From NCBI RefSeq assembly GCF_000406965.1, contig NZ_KE136367.1, positions 37,822-101,821 on the forward strand: a stretch of DNA of 64,000 nt. The letters run 5' to 3'. Numbering within the stretch: position 1 is the first letter of the stretch; each line of letters begins with the position of its first letter. The notes beneath the pieces were generated by a model. The model did not search any database and was not told the origin of the DNA. It worked only from the letters and a program-made list of their open reading frames with translations. The stretch comes from Enterococcus avium ATCC 14025. GTDB lineage: Bacteria; Bacillota; Bacilli; Lactobacillales; Enterococcaceae. The position numbers and the translations under genes were made by a program. Shown piece by piece: positions 45,691-55,171 of the stretch.

Positions 45691-45784
45691 ATCTTTGAAG
45701 TTGGAAACGCCTATGTTATTGATGCCGCATAATGTGTTCTCAACAAAAGTTAGAAAAGAAACAAAACAATGTTTAATTGTTAGA

Positions 45785-45831
45785 ATAAAAATAGGCTCTA
45801 AGCTCAAATTTTGAGCCTAGAACCTATTTTT
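45785..45831. terminator. Bidirectional terminator between bioY and the aldolase operon
   Basis: AAAATAGG pairs with CCTATTTT and GCTCAAA with TTTGAGC, giving a two-part stem with A and T tracts on either side. Confidence 0.85.
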
Positions 45832-45837
45832 AATTTT

Positions 45838-46737
45838 TTAATTCAAGTCCTGTCTCCAAGGCAACACGTTTTCCTTACGATAAATCGCAGCTTGCCCGAT
45901 CGAATTGAACAGCTCCATTTTTTGTTTGACAACGGCTTTAGCTGCATCAATACATTCTGGATAGATCGCATTTGGGTCCCATAATTCAGTAGTCGAAAGA
46001 ATCTCACGACATTTTTTGTAGAAAGCATATTTGTAGTCAGATGAAATATTGACCTTTTGAATCCCGATTTGAACCGCTTTGGCAATTTCTTCATCTGGAT
46101 TAGCTGATCCGCCATGAAGCACCAATGGAATATCGACTCTGCTCTTGATGTCTTCTAGTACATCCATCTTCAATTCAGGTTTGATGTCTTTTGGATAAAT
46201 TCCGTGAGCCGTACCAATTGCCACTGCCAATGTATCGATCCCGGTTTTTTCAATAAATTCTTCGGCATCCTCTGGTTTCGTGTAAATAACTTCCGACACG
46301 CCGCCTTCAACCGATGTTCCCGTATTCCCGATCGTACCTAATTCCCCTTCAACGGAAACACCAATCTTATGACAAACATCAACGACTTCCTTCGTGATGG
46401 CGATATTTTCTTCAAACGGTAGTAATGACCCATCGATCATGACTGAACTGAATCCACAGTGGACAGCGCGCATGATGCTGGCTAAGTTATCCCCATGATC
46501 CATGTGGATAACGAATGGCACCGAACTATTTTTTGCACGAGATACCGCATATTGGAAAAATTCATCTTTGGTAAAATCTAACTCAGTTGGATGAACCGCG
46601 ATGATCGCTGGCGCATCATTTTCTTCCGCTGCTTCAATGACTACGCGTAAGAAATTACTGTCTGCGACGTTAAAGGCTCCTACGGCGAATTTATTTTCCT
46701 TTGCGACTTCTAGCATTTGCTTCATATTGATTAACAT
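45838..46737 (-). CDS. Class II fructose-bisphosphate-type aldolase (second in operon)
   Basis: The 299-residue zinc aldolase has the metal site HMDHGDNL, the GELGTIGNTG loop, and catalytic/metal residues in IGTAHGIYPKD and LVLHGGSANPD. Class II aldolases of this type cleave fructose- or tagatose-bisphosphate or related ketose phosphates. It follows another aldolase of only moderate similarity by 23 bases and is the last gene of the PTS operon. Confidence 0.88.
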   Translation of the reverse strand: MLINMKQMLEVAKENKFAVGAFNVADSNFLRVVIEAAEENDAPAIIAVHPTELDFTKDEFFQYAVSRAKNSSVPFVIHMDHGDNLASIMRAVHCGFSSVMIDGSLLPFEENIAITKEVVDVCHKIGVSVEGELGTIGNTGTSVEGGVSEVIYTKPEDAEEFIEKTGIDTLAVAIGTAHGIYPKDIKPELKMDVLEDIKSRVDIPLVLHGGSANPDEEIAKAVQIGIQKVNISSDYKYAFYKKCREILSTTELWDPNAIYPECIDAAKAVVKQKMELFNSIGQAAIYRKENVLPWRQDLN

Positions 46738-46760
46738 TTGACTTTGTCTCCATTCTCATT

Positions 46761-47612
46761 TTAAGATTTATTTTTTGAACCCGAAAGTTCGATATACCGT
46801 TTCACAACTTCTTTTCCAGCTGCCATCGTTTGATGAACAAGCGTCGGATAATCCACCTCAGGATTTTCTGCTAATTGCTTTTGGACTTCGGCTTTTTGCG
46901 CCTTCATAAAATCTGAACCCACATTGATCTTATTGATCCCTAATTCGATCGAACGCAGGATATTTTTCTCACCTGCGCCTGATCCGCCATGTAATACTAA
47001 CGGTAAATTTGTCGCTGCTTTGATTTTTTCGACAATATCAAACCGGAAATCCGGCACATACCCTTCTGGATAATCTCCGTGACTGGAACCATAAGACAGT
47101 GCTAAACAATCAACACCCGTCTCGTTAATAAAACGAATCGCATCGTCGGGATCGGTGTACATCTCATCATTGGTAAAATGATCACCAGCCACCGCCCCCA
47201 TATCGCCAACTTCAGCTTCTACGCTGGCATTGTAGACCTGCGCCAGCTCTACCATGGCTTTAGTGATCCGAATATTTTCTTCTAACGAATACATCGAAGC
47301 ATCCATCATGACGCTGGAAAAGCCTTCATGCAGACACTGTTTCACGAACGCGACATCCTGTCCATGATCTAAATTAATCGCCACTTCGACTTTGGCATTA
47401 TTTGCCATTCGAATAATCGGTTGGGTCAAATAGCGAATATCCAAATGCTCTTTTAAATGATCCTGCAATAAATCGACAATAATCGGTGAACGCATTTCCT
47501 CTGCCGCTTCGATTACCGCTTTGGCTGTTTCCAAATTGAAGCAATTGATCGCCATTACGGCATAGTTTTCACGATTGGCCTTTTGCAACATTTCTTTCAT
47601 CGAAACATACAT
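46761..47612 (-). CDS. Class II aldolase (first in operon)
   Basis: The metal site NLDHGQDVAF, the loop EAEVGDMGAVAGDH and the residues YGSSHGDYPEG and LVLHGGSGAGEK identify the class II aldolase fold. ATG at 47612 follows AAAGGAG; the in-frame ATG at 47633 sits before that SD. The SD itself is the end of a repeat element that fills the gap to the PTS IIC gene. The two aldolases differ enough to act on different ketose phosphates. Confidence 0.88.
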   Translation of the reverse strand: MYVSMKEMLQKANRENYAVMAINCFNLETAKAVIEAAEEMRSPIIVDLLQDHLKEHLDIRYLTQPIIRMANNAKVEVAINLDHGQDVAFVKQCLHEGFSSVMMDASMYSLEENIRITKAMVELAQVYNASVEAEVGDMGAVAGDHFTNDEMYTDPDDAIRFINETGVDCLALSYGSSHGDYPEGYVPDFRFDIVEKIKAATNLPLVLHGGSGAGEKNILRSIELGINKINVGSDFMKAQKAEVQKQLAENPEVDYPTLVHQTMAAGKEVVKRYIELSGSKNKS

Positions 47613-47621
47613 GTGACAAAA

Positions 47622-47781
47622 CTCCTTTTTCATACTAAAGAATTAATTTTTCTCTGAAAAATTAGTTCGATTTTCAAGCCGTATATCATTCCACTGGGTT
47701 CATTACCTGTGATTCTGTGTTGCTTTTGATTTAAGTTTTTTCAACGAATCTAACTGCGAAAAGTGGAACTGACACCCTTAC
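47622..47781 (-). repeat. SD-linked structured repeat upstream of the first aldolase
   Basis: On the minus strand it starts TAAGGGTGTCAGTTCCACTT, has arms AGTGGAA/TTCCACT and the hairpin CTAATTTTTCAGAGAAAAATTA, and ends AAAAAGGAG, the SD of the aldolase. Confidence 0.85.
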
Positions 47782-48866
47782 TACGAAATCTTGATGGAAG
47801 AAAAATCTACTTCTTCCTCTTCTTCATCGTCCTTGATTTCATTTTCCACTGGCTCTTTCTTCAGAACGAACAACAAAATTCCGGTAATCGCTGAACCAAT
47901 CAATAACGCTAACGTAAACTTCAATGGATCAGTCATCGCTGGGATAATGAACACTCCGCCTGACGGAACCGGCGAACCAACGCCCCACGACATACTCAAG
48001 CCGCCGCCAATTGCCGCGCCAACTGTACAAGAGAAGATCACCCGCAATGGATCAACTGCTGCGATTGGAATAACACCTTCTGTAATCATGCAAAGTCCCA
48101 TTGGGAAAGCGATTTTGATATTGTCTTCCTCTTCTTTGGAATATTTGCGTTTGCGAACAATTTTAGATAATACCCAAGAGATCGTGACACCAAACGGCGG
48201 TACCATAGAAGCCAATACTTTCACGGCTTCTGGTCCCTGCACACCCTCTAGTAGCAAGCCATCGGCAAATAGTGACGCTACTTTATTAACCGGACCACCG
48301 AAATCAAAGGCAGCCATTCCGCCAACAATTGAGCCAAATAAGAATTTACCCGAACCTTGTAGCCCTTCTAAGAATTCGGTCAACGCTTCTGTTGCCCAAA
48401 CAATCGGCAATCCGATGACAAAGAACATCAATAAGCCAATGATCAATGTAGATAAGAGCGGTACGATCATCATCGGCATCAAACCTTGTGCCCATTTTGG
48501 AACCTTCAGATTTTTCACTAAGAATAGTACAAAGAAACCAACCAAGTAACCACCGAGCATCCCGCCTAAGAAACCAGCACCGATGGCATTCGCGATCAAC
48601 CCCATAAACAAACCAGGTCCAATACCCGGACGGTCAGCAATTGAATACGCGATGGCCCCCGCGATAACCGGTGCCAATAATCCCATCCCCAAAACACCCA
48701 ATGAGACTAACGCATCTGGAACCGAATAGGCCGCCTTATAATCCTCAATCACTCCGCCACCTGTCAAATTTCCAATCGCGATCAACAACCCTGCCGTAAC
48801 AACAACCGGTAACATGTACGAGATTGCCGTCAGGGCATGCTTTTTCAATTGAAGCTGCTTAAACAT
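47781..48866 (-). CDS. PTS fructose-family EIIC permease
   Basis: The 361-residue membrane protein has about nine hydrophobic segments and the fructose-type EIIC blocks YSIADRPGIGPGLFMGLIAN (residues about 70-90) and GSPVPSGGVFIIPAMTDP. It is a separate IIC polypeptide, with IIB and IIA encoded upstream. Its SD is the end of a repeat element. The substrate, read with the aldolases, is a ketose or polyol, not necessarily fructose. Confidence 0.9.
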   Translation of the reverse strand: MFKQLQLKKHALTAISYMLPVVVTAGLLIAIGNLTGGGVIEDYKAAYSVPDALVSLGVLGMGLLAPVIAGAIAYSIADRPGIGPGLFMGLIANAIGAGFLGGMLGGYLVGFFVLFLVKNLKVPKWAQGLMPMMIVPLLSTLIIGLLMFFVIGLPIVWATEALTEFLEGLQGSGKFLFGSIVGGMAAFDFGGPVNKVASLFADGLLLEGVQGPEAVKVLASMVPPFGVTISWVLSKIVRKRKYSKEEEDNIKIAFPMGLCMITEGVIPIAAVDPLRVIFSCTVGAAIGGGLSMSWGVGSPVPSGGVFIIPAMTDPLKFTLALLIGSAITGILLFVLKKEPVENEIKDDEEEEEVDFSSIKIS

Positions 48867-48875
48867 TTAGTTCAT

Positions 48876-49046
48876 CTCCTTATTCAAATTAATGTATTTA
48901 TTTTCTTCCAGAAAAATAAGTCTGATTTTCAAGCCGTATACCATTCCACTAGGATTTTTATTCTTTTGCAGTGGACTAATTCTATGCTGTGTTTTCTTCA
49001 CTGATTAAACTATGAAGAGTGGAACTGGCATCCTTTTTCATATTAA
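48876..49046 (-). repeat. SD-linked structured repeat upstream of PTS IIC
   Basis: On the minus strand it starts AAAAAGGATGCCAGTTCCACT and ends AATTTGAATAAGGAG, the IIC gene's SD. Arms AGTGGAA and TTCCACT and the terminal A/T hairpin are present. The IIB-IIC gap it occupies is 198 bp, unusual inside a PTS operon. Confidence 0.85.
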
Positions 49047-49064
49047 AGTTAAAGAAATAATTTC

Positions 49065-49382
49065 CTACGCCTTTACAATTTCCTCTTCGATCTTATTAAT
49101 CAAACCCTTTGGTGCTTTGATTACCATGCTGGTCGGGATTTCCACCACCTTTTTTCCTTCAAAACGGTCTTTTCCGCCGATCTTGATGTCTGCGGCGATA
49201 ATCACGACATCGGCGGCTTTGATTTCTTCCATGGTTAACTCGTCTTCTGTTCCGATGGTTCCTTGTGTTTCGATGTGAACGGTGTGACCTAAGGCTTTGG
49301 CGGCTTTTTCTAATTTCTGTTTGGCAATGTACGTATGGGCGATGCCTGACGTACACGCTGCGACTCCAACAATTTTCATCAT
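49065..49382 (-). CDS. PTS fructose-family EIIB component
   Basis: The 105-residue protein has the EIIB phosphocysteine motif AACTSGIAHTYIA (Cys about residue 10) and the ETQG segment typical of fructose IIB. It passes phosphate from EIIA to sugar. It starts 20 bases after the EIIA stop with SD GGAGGAATAG. Confidence 0.93.
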   Translation of the reverse strand: MMKIVGVAACTSGIAHTYIAKQKLEKAAKALGHTVHIETQGTIGTEDELTMEEIKAADVVIIAADIKIGGKDRFEGKKVVEIPTSMVIKAPKGLINKIEEEIVKA

Positions 49383-49402
49383 CTATTCCTCCATTTTCTT
49401 TT

Positions 49403-49897
49403 TTAATCTTCTTCCATTGGGTCCTTTGATAACAATTCCATCATTTCCGCTTTGGTCCGAGCATTGACCATATTTTCGATGAAATCTTCATCGGCTAAGA
49501 GCATCGCAACCTTCTGCAATAACTTGATATGCATAGTGTTGGCATCGGTATTCTTCACGGCGAATAAAATAATTACGCGAACAGGTTCCTCATCCAAGGA
49601 TTCCCATGGGATCGGCATGGCGGCTTTACCGACAACTAACGAGGTCTTGATCACGCTATCCGATTTTCCATGAGGAATCGCAATACTATTTCCGATTCCC
49701 GTCATGCCTTCTGCTTCGCGTTCGAAAACATCTGCCATAAAGTCGTCCTCGTCAGCAATGTCCCCATTTGCCATTAGCAATCGTGTCAATTCATGAATTG
49801 CTTCTTCTTTTGTTGTCGCTTTCATTTCTAATTGGATTAAATCTTCGGTAATCACATCCGCGATACTGAAATCGTCCATCATTTGCTCTGCTGTCAT
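49403..49897 (-). CDS. PTS fructose/mannitol-family EIIA component
   Basis: The phosphorylated His is in SIAIPHGKSD (about residue 76), in a 164-residue EIIA of the fructose/mannitol class with a roughly 15-residue N-terminal extension. It follows the regulator by one base and is the first PTS component of the operon. Confidence 0.92.
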   Translation of the reverse strand: MTAEQMMDDFSIADVITEDLIQLEMKATTKEEAIHELTRLLMANGDIADEDDFMADVFEREAEGMTGIGNSIAIPHGKSDSVIKTSLVVGKAAMPIPWESLDEEPVRVIILFAVKNTDANTMHIKLLQKVAMLLADEDFIENMVNARTKAEMMELLSKDPMEED

Positions 49898-49898
49898 C

Positions 49899-51368
49899 TC
49901 ATATCTCTCCTAACATCTCTTTCACTCGTTTTTCGTCTTGTTTTGTAAATACTGAATTCACCAAAATCGTCGGGATCATCATGTCGATGGTTAAATTGAC
50001 AGTGGTTAAAATCAGATCAATGTTTTGATACTTTTCTGGTGCCTTGGAAAATTTGCGTGCCGATAAGACATCGACAATTTCTAACTCGGGAAATGCTTTG
50101 CGAACCTTTACCTTCAATAGCTCTGAAGTCCCTACCCCGCTGCTGCACATGATCAGCACACGTTTTTTCGAATGGATCATTTCTTTATACTTCACAAAAT
50201 ACAAAGTCAAAAATCCGATCTCATCTTCAGAAATCTCATTTAATTGAAACTTTTCTTCGGCCGCTTTGCTGACCTGTTGGACTTGTTGAAAAACCTCTGG
50301 ATACTCCAGCTTGATATCTCCTAATAAATCATTTTTAACGATGATCTCGTTTTTCAAACGATACAATAATGGGTCAATGTGCTCATAAAGATCTTGGCGA
50401 TTCGGCTGATGATCGACCTTCATCCCCATCAAGCGACTCATTTCGGTGGCAAAAAAATCAGTGATCGCCAATGCTTCCTTTGATTTTCGATTCAGCTTGA
50501 TTGGTTCCTTTTCCATTCGCGAAGAAATCAGGTATTGGAATAAATAAAACGTCTCACTTTCCGGTAGAACAATATTCAGATAATGATTCAGCTTTGTAAT
50601 CACCATCTTGGAAAGCTGATACAGTTGATCATATTGCGTGATCAGTGCTTCTTCATCAGGATCTAACAGCTCCGCACAGGTATCTGCGTGAATTTCTCCT
50701 TCCCGTACACGTTTGATTAAAATGTAAATATGAGAAAAGATATTGCTGTTATAGGGATAAGCAATCCCGTTTTGCAATTTTCTTTCAATGTACTCTAATA
50801 ACGAAGTAATAAAGTTGATGTCATAGGAACTGATTTTTTCCTGTTGTGTGGAAAAGTCTTCCTCCCAGACACGATTCGCGCTGATCAAATGATTCACCGC
50901 TTTGCGAATGTGCTTTTCTGTTCCTTCGATAGAGACACGTTGTCCTTTGCGAATCAGTGACAGCTGGTACTTCAGCAAAAATTCATTCATCCGTACCAAA
51001 TCATTCGTAATCACGGTATTGCTGACATAATATTCGTCGAACAAATCATTGATCAACACTTTTTTGGGGGATTTGAATAACAAAGCCAACAGAATTGTAT
51101 TCCTTCTTTCTGATGGACCTTGCACAGTATCATTGCCTCGTTTTCGGACACTTTCTTTTAAATAATTGTCATAATCTAAACGAAATCCTTTTCCGACTTC
51201 CGCTGAAATGAGCTCTCCGACATCGGAGGCTTCATTGATTTTTTTAATCGTACGGTAAATGGTTTTCGTGGAAACATTGGCAAATTCAGCTAACTCTTGA
51301 GCGGTGAGTGTCATCCCATGTTTGATAAACAGTTCGATCAATTGTGTTTCACGTTTGCTTAGCTGCAT
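49899..51368 (-). CDS. PRD- and EIIB-containing transcriptional activator (MtlR/LicR-like)
   Basis: Domain order: N-terminal HTH (TLTAQELAEFANVSTKTIYR, about residues 19-38), a second HTH, two PRD-like regions (about residues 190-390) and a C-terminal EIIB-Gat-like domain with the Cys in LIMCSSGVGTSELL. The EIIA domain found in longer members is absent, which matches its 489-residue length. It probably activates its own PTS-aldolase operon and responds to PTS phosphorylation. Confidence 0.9.
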   Translation of the reverse strand: MQLSKRETQLIELFIKHGMTLTAQELAEFANVSTKTIYRTIKKINEASDVGELISAEVGKGFRLDYDNYLKESVRKRGNDTVQGPSERRNTILLALLFKSPKKVLINDLFDEYYVSNTVITNDLVRMNEFLLKYQLSLIRKGQRVSIEGTEKHIRKAVNHLISANRVWEEDFSTQQEKISSYDINFITSLLEYIERKLQNGIAYPYNSNIFSHIYILIKRVREGEIHADTCAELLDPDEEALITQYDQLYQLSKMVITKLNHYLNIVLPESETFYLFQYLISSRMEKEPIKLNRKSKEALAITDFFATEMSRLMGMKVDHQPNRQDLYEHIDPLLYRLKNEIIVKNDLLGDIKLEYPEVFQQVQQVSKAAEEKFQLNEISEDEIGFLTLYFVKYKEMIHSKKRVLIMCSSGVGTSELLKVKVRKAFPELEIVDVLSARKFSKAPEKYQNIDLILTTVNLTIDMMIPTILVNSVFTKQDEKRVKEMLGEI

Positions 51369-51426
51369 TTTGTCAACCTCCTTGTCATTAATATAGCCTT
51401 TTTTTATTCACGTACATTTTTTCTTA

Positions 51427-51466
51427 TGTCCATTGAAATGGACATTTCCGTAAAACGCTTTCAATA
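51427..51466 (-). promoter_or_regulatory. Operator palindrome and cre-like site of the PTS-aldolase operon
   Basis: TGTCCAT and ATGGACA (51427-51433, 51438-51444) form a perfect palindrome around TGAA. Next to it the minus strand reads TTGAAAGCGTTTTAC, one base off the cre consensus for CcpA. Both lie upstream of the regulator. Confidence 0.65.
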
Positions 51467-51585
51467 ACTATTTTAAATTATTCGTTGAAAATAACTTGAT
51501 CCTCAAAAAAGTAAAAAAATTTAATACTCTAAGAAAGTGCTTCAGATTGACCAATTCTCTCACCTCCCTCCATTTTTCTTGAACG

Positions 51586-51620
51586 GATAAAAAAAACAGC
51601 GAAAAAATCGCTGTCGAACT
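51586..51620 (-). terminator. Terminator after the DUF1054 gene
   Basis: ACAGCGA and TCGCTGT pair around TTTTT, and the minus strand continues with eight T. Confidence 0.82.
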
Positions 51621-51676
51621 AGTTATCCCCAACACAAGAATTTTATTTTCATACCCTTTTTGACTGAAATTATGCT

Positions 51677-52303
51677 TTAGTTTTCCACCTGTGCAAAACT
51701 TGCTTGCTTCGCTAATTGATAAATTGGTACCAATTGTTTATAGGTTTCTACCATAAATGCTTGAGCGGCTTGCGGATTTTTCCAAATCGGATCTTCCCTT
51801 TTGATGATTCGACCAATTTGAAATTCGCCTTTTTTCACATCACGAAACCTTATCAACAGTTTTTCTATGCGTTCTGGCGATAGCTCTTCTACTTTCGGCT
51901 TTGTGTGATCACCGGATAGAACAAAATCTGGGGATAAGTTTTCAAAAATTTCTGGATGGTCTAGTAAAATTTGCGCAATCGCTTTTTCTTCCTTCGGCTG
52001 ATCAATACAGGACAGCCACATAAAAACATACTCCGGCCAAATTCCCAGCTGAAAATGCGGCTCCATTTTGTATCCACGCTTTTGTCGGCTCAATGCTGAC
52101 CAAGTATTTTCAGGCGGATAGGTCGTCCTGCGGCGATGCTGGGCAATGTGGATAAATAGCTTTTCGTCTAGCAGCGGCTCTAACTCCTGTTGAAAAACTT
52201 CATCTAACTGTTGAAAAGTTGGTTGAACTTCCTGGCGAATCGCTGCCATTCGTTCATCCAAGCCGTCGATATCAAAAACTTCAAAACTCTTTTCAGTGAA
52301 CAT
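51677..52303 (-). CDS. DUF1054 (YktB) family protein
   Basis: The 208-residue protein matches the YktB/DUF1054 family: FDIDGLDERMAAIRQEVQPT at the N terminus and the conserved HIAQHRRRTTYPPENTWSA and GYKMEPHFQLGIW. Function is unknown. It is monocistronic with its own terminator. Confidence 0.92.
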   Translation of the reverse strand: MFTEKSFEVFDIDGLDERMAAIRQEVQPTFQQLDEVFQQELEPLLDEKLFIHIAQHRRRTTYPPENTWSALSRQKRGYKMEPHFQLGIWPEYVFMWLSCIDQPKEEKAIAQILLDHPEIFENLSPDFVLSGDHTKPKVEELSPERIEKLLIRFRDVKKGEFQIGRIIKREDPIWKNPQAAQAFMVETYKQLVPIYQLAKQASFAQVEN

Positions 52304-52560
52304 GTTACTCCCCCTTATTCCTACTATCGTAATTCTACCTATCTTATCGCTGAGTCACAAGTTATCAACTACCCATGTTGATAAAAATTCGTAGTGATTT
52401 TCCCTTCGAACAAACATCGTTTCAAAATTTTGATAAAACTCGCTGATTCTTTTGCTATTTTAAAGAAAATATTTCCTTCTCTTTGTGAAATCAAGTATAT
52501 TATAAGTAGCCATTTTATTATTGGAGATTCAGAAATTTATTTCTGAGGAGGGTAAAACGA

Positions 52561-53568
52561 ATGATTTCAGACGCAATTGGCTTCGAGAAAAAATTTCGTT
52601 TAAAAGAAGACAAAAAATTTGAACAATACAAGATCATGCTTCCGAAACTACGAGAAAATGATGTGATGATAAAAATTTCCGCTATCTCGATAAGTACCTT
52701 AGATACCCAGATTCGACAAACGATTAAAGGAGCGAAGAAACCCTATATTTTAGGCTTTGGCGGTGTCGGCATTATTACCCGACTAGGCAGCAGCAATCAA
52801 TACTTAAATGTTGGTGACCGTGTTCTCTATGTAAATAAGGTCGGAAAATACGGCAGCTATAGTAACTTTCAAATCGCTGATGTCCGTTCCATCGTCAAAC
52901 TGCCAGACTCTTTTCCTACCGATGAAGCCGCCGCTTTTTCCTATAGCTTTTTCTTGGCTTTTGAAGTGTTGTTCAGCCAACTGCAATTGACACCTAAGCC
53001 GAAAAAAAATCAGGGAAACCTATTGATCCTAAACACCTCTGACGGGCTAGGCGCGACCATTATCCAATTAGCGAAGTGGGCTGGCTTGAAGGTCGCCGCT
53101 ACGATCGATAAAAACAATTCAGAAATCTGGATCAAAAACATGGGGGCGGATGTCGTCGTCTCTCAATCCACTCAGCTATCAAAAGAATTGACAAACGCGG
53201 AAATGACACCGGTTGATTATGTGATCAATTTAGATACTGAAAAGGAAAAAAACTTCGATCATCTGTCGGAATTCAAGGATACGGCCAAGGTGCTGCTCTT
53301 GCACTTCATTAATAAGAAAAAGAAAAATTTTGATCCAGACTATCTCAACTTCTATTGCGAAGATTTCTTGGAGGCTTCTTTTACTACCGATGAAGGCATC
53401 GAGTATTCCCGCAAGATCATGGAGCTTTTGGTCTATTTATGGGAAAAAAATCAACTAACATCCATTTTGACTGCACAGCTAAACGGCTTTTCAGATAAAA
53501 ATTTCTACGGAGCTCATAAGCTGATCGAAAACAACCCAAACTTTCGTCATCTAGTTTTAATCAACTGA
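52561..53568 (+). CDS. MDR-superfamily quinone oxidoreductase-like protein
   Basis: The 335-residue protein has the GroES-like N-terminal domain (PYILGFGGVGIITRLG, NVGDRVLYVNKVGKYGSYSNFQ) and a Rossmann domain (LLILNTSDGLGATIIQLAKW). The zinc-binding residues of alcohol dehydrogenases are absent, so it belongs to the zinc-free quinone oxidoreductase side. The AXXGXXG loop is altered to TSDGLGA. SD GAGGAGGG is near the start. Confidence 0.83.
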   Translation: MISDAIGFEKKFRLKEDKKFEQYKIMLPKLRENDVMIKISAISISTLDTQIRQTIKGAKKPYILGFGGVGIITRLGSSNQYLNVGDRVLYVNKVGKYGSYSNFQIADVRSIVKLPDSFPTDEAAAFSYSFFLAFEVLFSQLQLTPKPKKNQGNLLILNTSDGLGATIIQLAKWAGLKVAATIDKNNSEIWIKNMGADVVVSQSTQLSKELTNAEMTPVDYVINLDTEKEKNFDHLSEFKDTAKVLLLHFINKKKKNFDPDYLNFYCEDFLEASFTTDEGIEYSRKIMELLVYLWEKNQLTSILTAQLNGFSDKNFYGAHKLIENNPNFRHLVLIN

Positions 53569-53572
53569 CACA

Positions 53573-53598
53573 ATCTCGTTCAATTGAACGAGATTTTT
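53573..53598 (+). terminator. Terminator of the MDR gene
   Basis: ATCTCGTTCAATTGAACGAGAT is a near-continuous palindrome (22 bases, positions 53573-53594) followed by T7; it starts just after the stop codon. Confidence 0.85.
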
Positions 53599-53784
53599 TT
53601 ATGAAAAACAATTTTTGGAGCTAAAAAGAAGCTGTTCTTTGCTTCCATAACGTTTGTTGTCATTTCCTATAGAAATTTCTCGTTTTTCTGAGGTTAACAT
53701 TTGCTAATTACAAAGAATGGGATTAAGATATAAAATGAAATTTTCATTTACATTTTCATTTCAATTATTTTATAGGAGGTCTTT

Positions 53785-54516
53785 ATGGATTATTCACTGA
53801 CTACTCGGTTAGCAGCTGAGTTCTTGGGAACTGCTTTGCTAGTAATGCTAGGAAACGGTGCAGTTGCCAATGTTGATTTAAGAGGGACAAAAGGTTACGG
53901 AAGTGACTGGATGTTGATTGCAGTAGGTTATGGCTGCGGGGTTATGATTCCTGCAATGATTTTTGGCGGTATCAGCGGCAATCACATCAACCCAGCGTTT
54001 ACGATTGGTTTAGCTGTTAGCGGCATGTTCCCTTGGGCGGAGGTTCTTCCTTACATCGTTGTCCAAATTCTTGGTGCGATGGTCGGACAATTAGTCGTAG
54101 TAGCCAGCTACAAGCCTTATTACGATCAAACAGAAGACAAACTACATGTGTTAGGTACCTTCTCAACGATCAATAGTGTCGGTTCTAAATTTAACGGATT
54201 CGTGAATGAATTCTTCGGATCATTCATTTTATTCTTCGGCGCACTAGGAATTACCAAAGCGCCATTCTTCCAAAACAATTTAGGAACAGCACACTTAGCA
54301 TTAGGTTTCTTAGTTTGGACATTAGTCGCATCCTTCGGCGGACCAACTGGCCCAGGTTTAAACCCAGCTCGTGATTTAGGTCCTCGTATCATGCACGCCA
54401 TCTTACCATTGAAACACAAAGGCGATTCACAATGGAGCTACTCATGGGTACCAGTACTTGCCCCAATCATTGCTTCAATCGTAGCAATCGCATTATATAA
54501 AGCATTGTTTATCTAA
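53785..54516 (+). CDS. MIP-family aquaglyceroporin (GlpF-like)
   Basis: Six hydrophobic segments and both pore motifs are present: NHINPAFTIG (about residue 70) and GLNPARDLGPR (about residue 193). The Asp after the second NPAR is the glycerol-facilitator marker, as opposed to water-only aquaporins. No glycerol kinase or dehydrogenase is adjacent. SD TAGGAGG is seven bases before ATG. Confidence 0.93.
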   Translation: MDYSLTTRLAAEFLGTALLVMLGNGAVANVDLRGTKGYGSDWMLIAVGYGCGVMIPAMIFGGISGNHINPAFTIGLAVSGMFPWAEVLPYIVVQILGAMVGQLVVVASYKPYYDQTEDKLHVLGTFSTINSVGSKFNGFVNEFFGSFILFFGALGITKAPFFQNNLGTAHLALGFLVWTLVASFGGPTGPGLNPARDLGPRIMHAILPLKHKGDSQWSYSWVPVLAPIIASIVAIALYKALFI

Positions 54517-54521
54517 AAACA

Positions 54522-54558
54522 CGAAACTGCCGCAATTTTTTGCGGCAGTTTTTTTAAT
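54522..54558 (+). terminator. Terminator of the MIP gene
   Basis: AAACTGCCGCAA and TTGCGGCAGTTT form a strong stem around TTTT, with a T run after it. Confidence 0.9.
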
Positions 54559-54655
54559 CAACAATCTCCTAAAAAGAGCTGTTGCCTACTATTTACAGTT
54601 CCATCACGTATTAATTCAATCAAAAAAGAATAGCCACTCTAGCTCTTCCTTCTAT

Positions 54656-55114
54656 TTAAACCAATCCTTCAACAAACTCGACCGGAAACATTGTTTTTTC
54701 AGCCGTTTCTTCTACAGTCATGCCTTGAGCCAAATAGCGTTTCGCCACACTAGCCATACTTTCTGCGACCTCCACGATAAATTTATCATAGTCGTAAAAA
54801 CGCAGCACACGCTGCCCCCAAGGATACTCTTTACTGTGATGCAGAAAGTCGATTCCTTCAACCTTTGAAAGCTTGTCTTCCCATTTGTCTAAATCCTCAA
54901 CCTCAAAATACAGTTGAAAATTATCCGACTGCTCCTTTGGATTCAATGGAACACCCAACAACCCTTGATAATCAGCCTGTAATGAAAAGCCGCTCTCAAA
55001 AGCAACATGAACATTATCCAGATCCATTTCTATTTTTTGTTCCATAACCTCTACATAGAACTGCTTCGCCTTCGTCATATCCTTCACTGCCAATAACACT
55101 CCACCAAAATTCAT
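54656..55114 (-). CDS. VOC (glyoxalase-like) family protein
   Basis: The protein starts MNFGGVLLAVKDMTKAKQFY, a typical VOC beta-alpha unit, and ends its second module with WGQRVLRFYDYDKFIVEVAE, where the Glu is a usual metal ligand. The last 30 residues form an added helix. ATG at 55114 is preferred over 55126. Substrate unknown. It lies next to an AraC regulator on the same strand. Confidence 0.82.
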   Translation of the reverse strand: MNFGGVLLAVKDMTKAKQFYVEVMEQKIEMDLDNVHVAFESGFSLQADYQGLLGVPLNPKEQSDNFQLYFEVEDLDKWEDKLSKVEGIDFLHHSKEYPWGQRVLRFYDYDKFIVEVAESMASVAKRYLAQGMTVEETAEKTMFPVEFVEGLV

Positions 55115-55171
55115 TCCTATCACCATCAGAGCCGCTACTCGACTCTCCTTCCTTTTTTACTAAATATACCC

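Noticed and set aside
47791..48549. 252-codon plus-strand frame opposite the PTS IIC gene
   Set aside because: Low-complexity Ser/Pro/Asn-rich translation antisense to a clear membrane protein; no SD.
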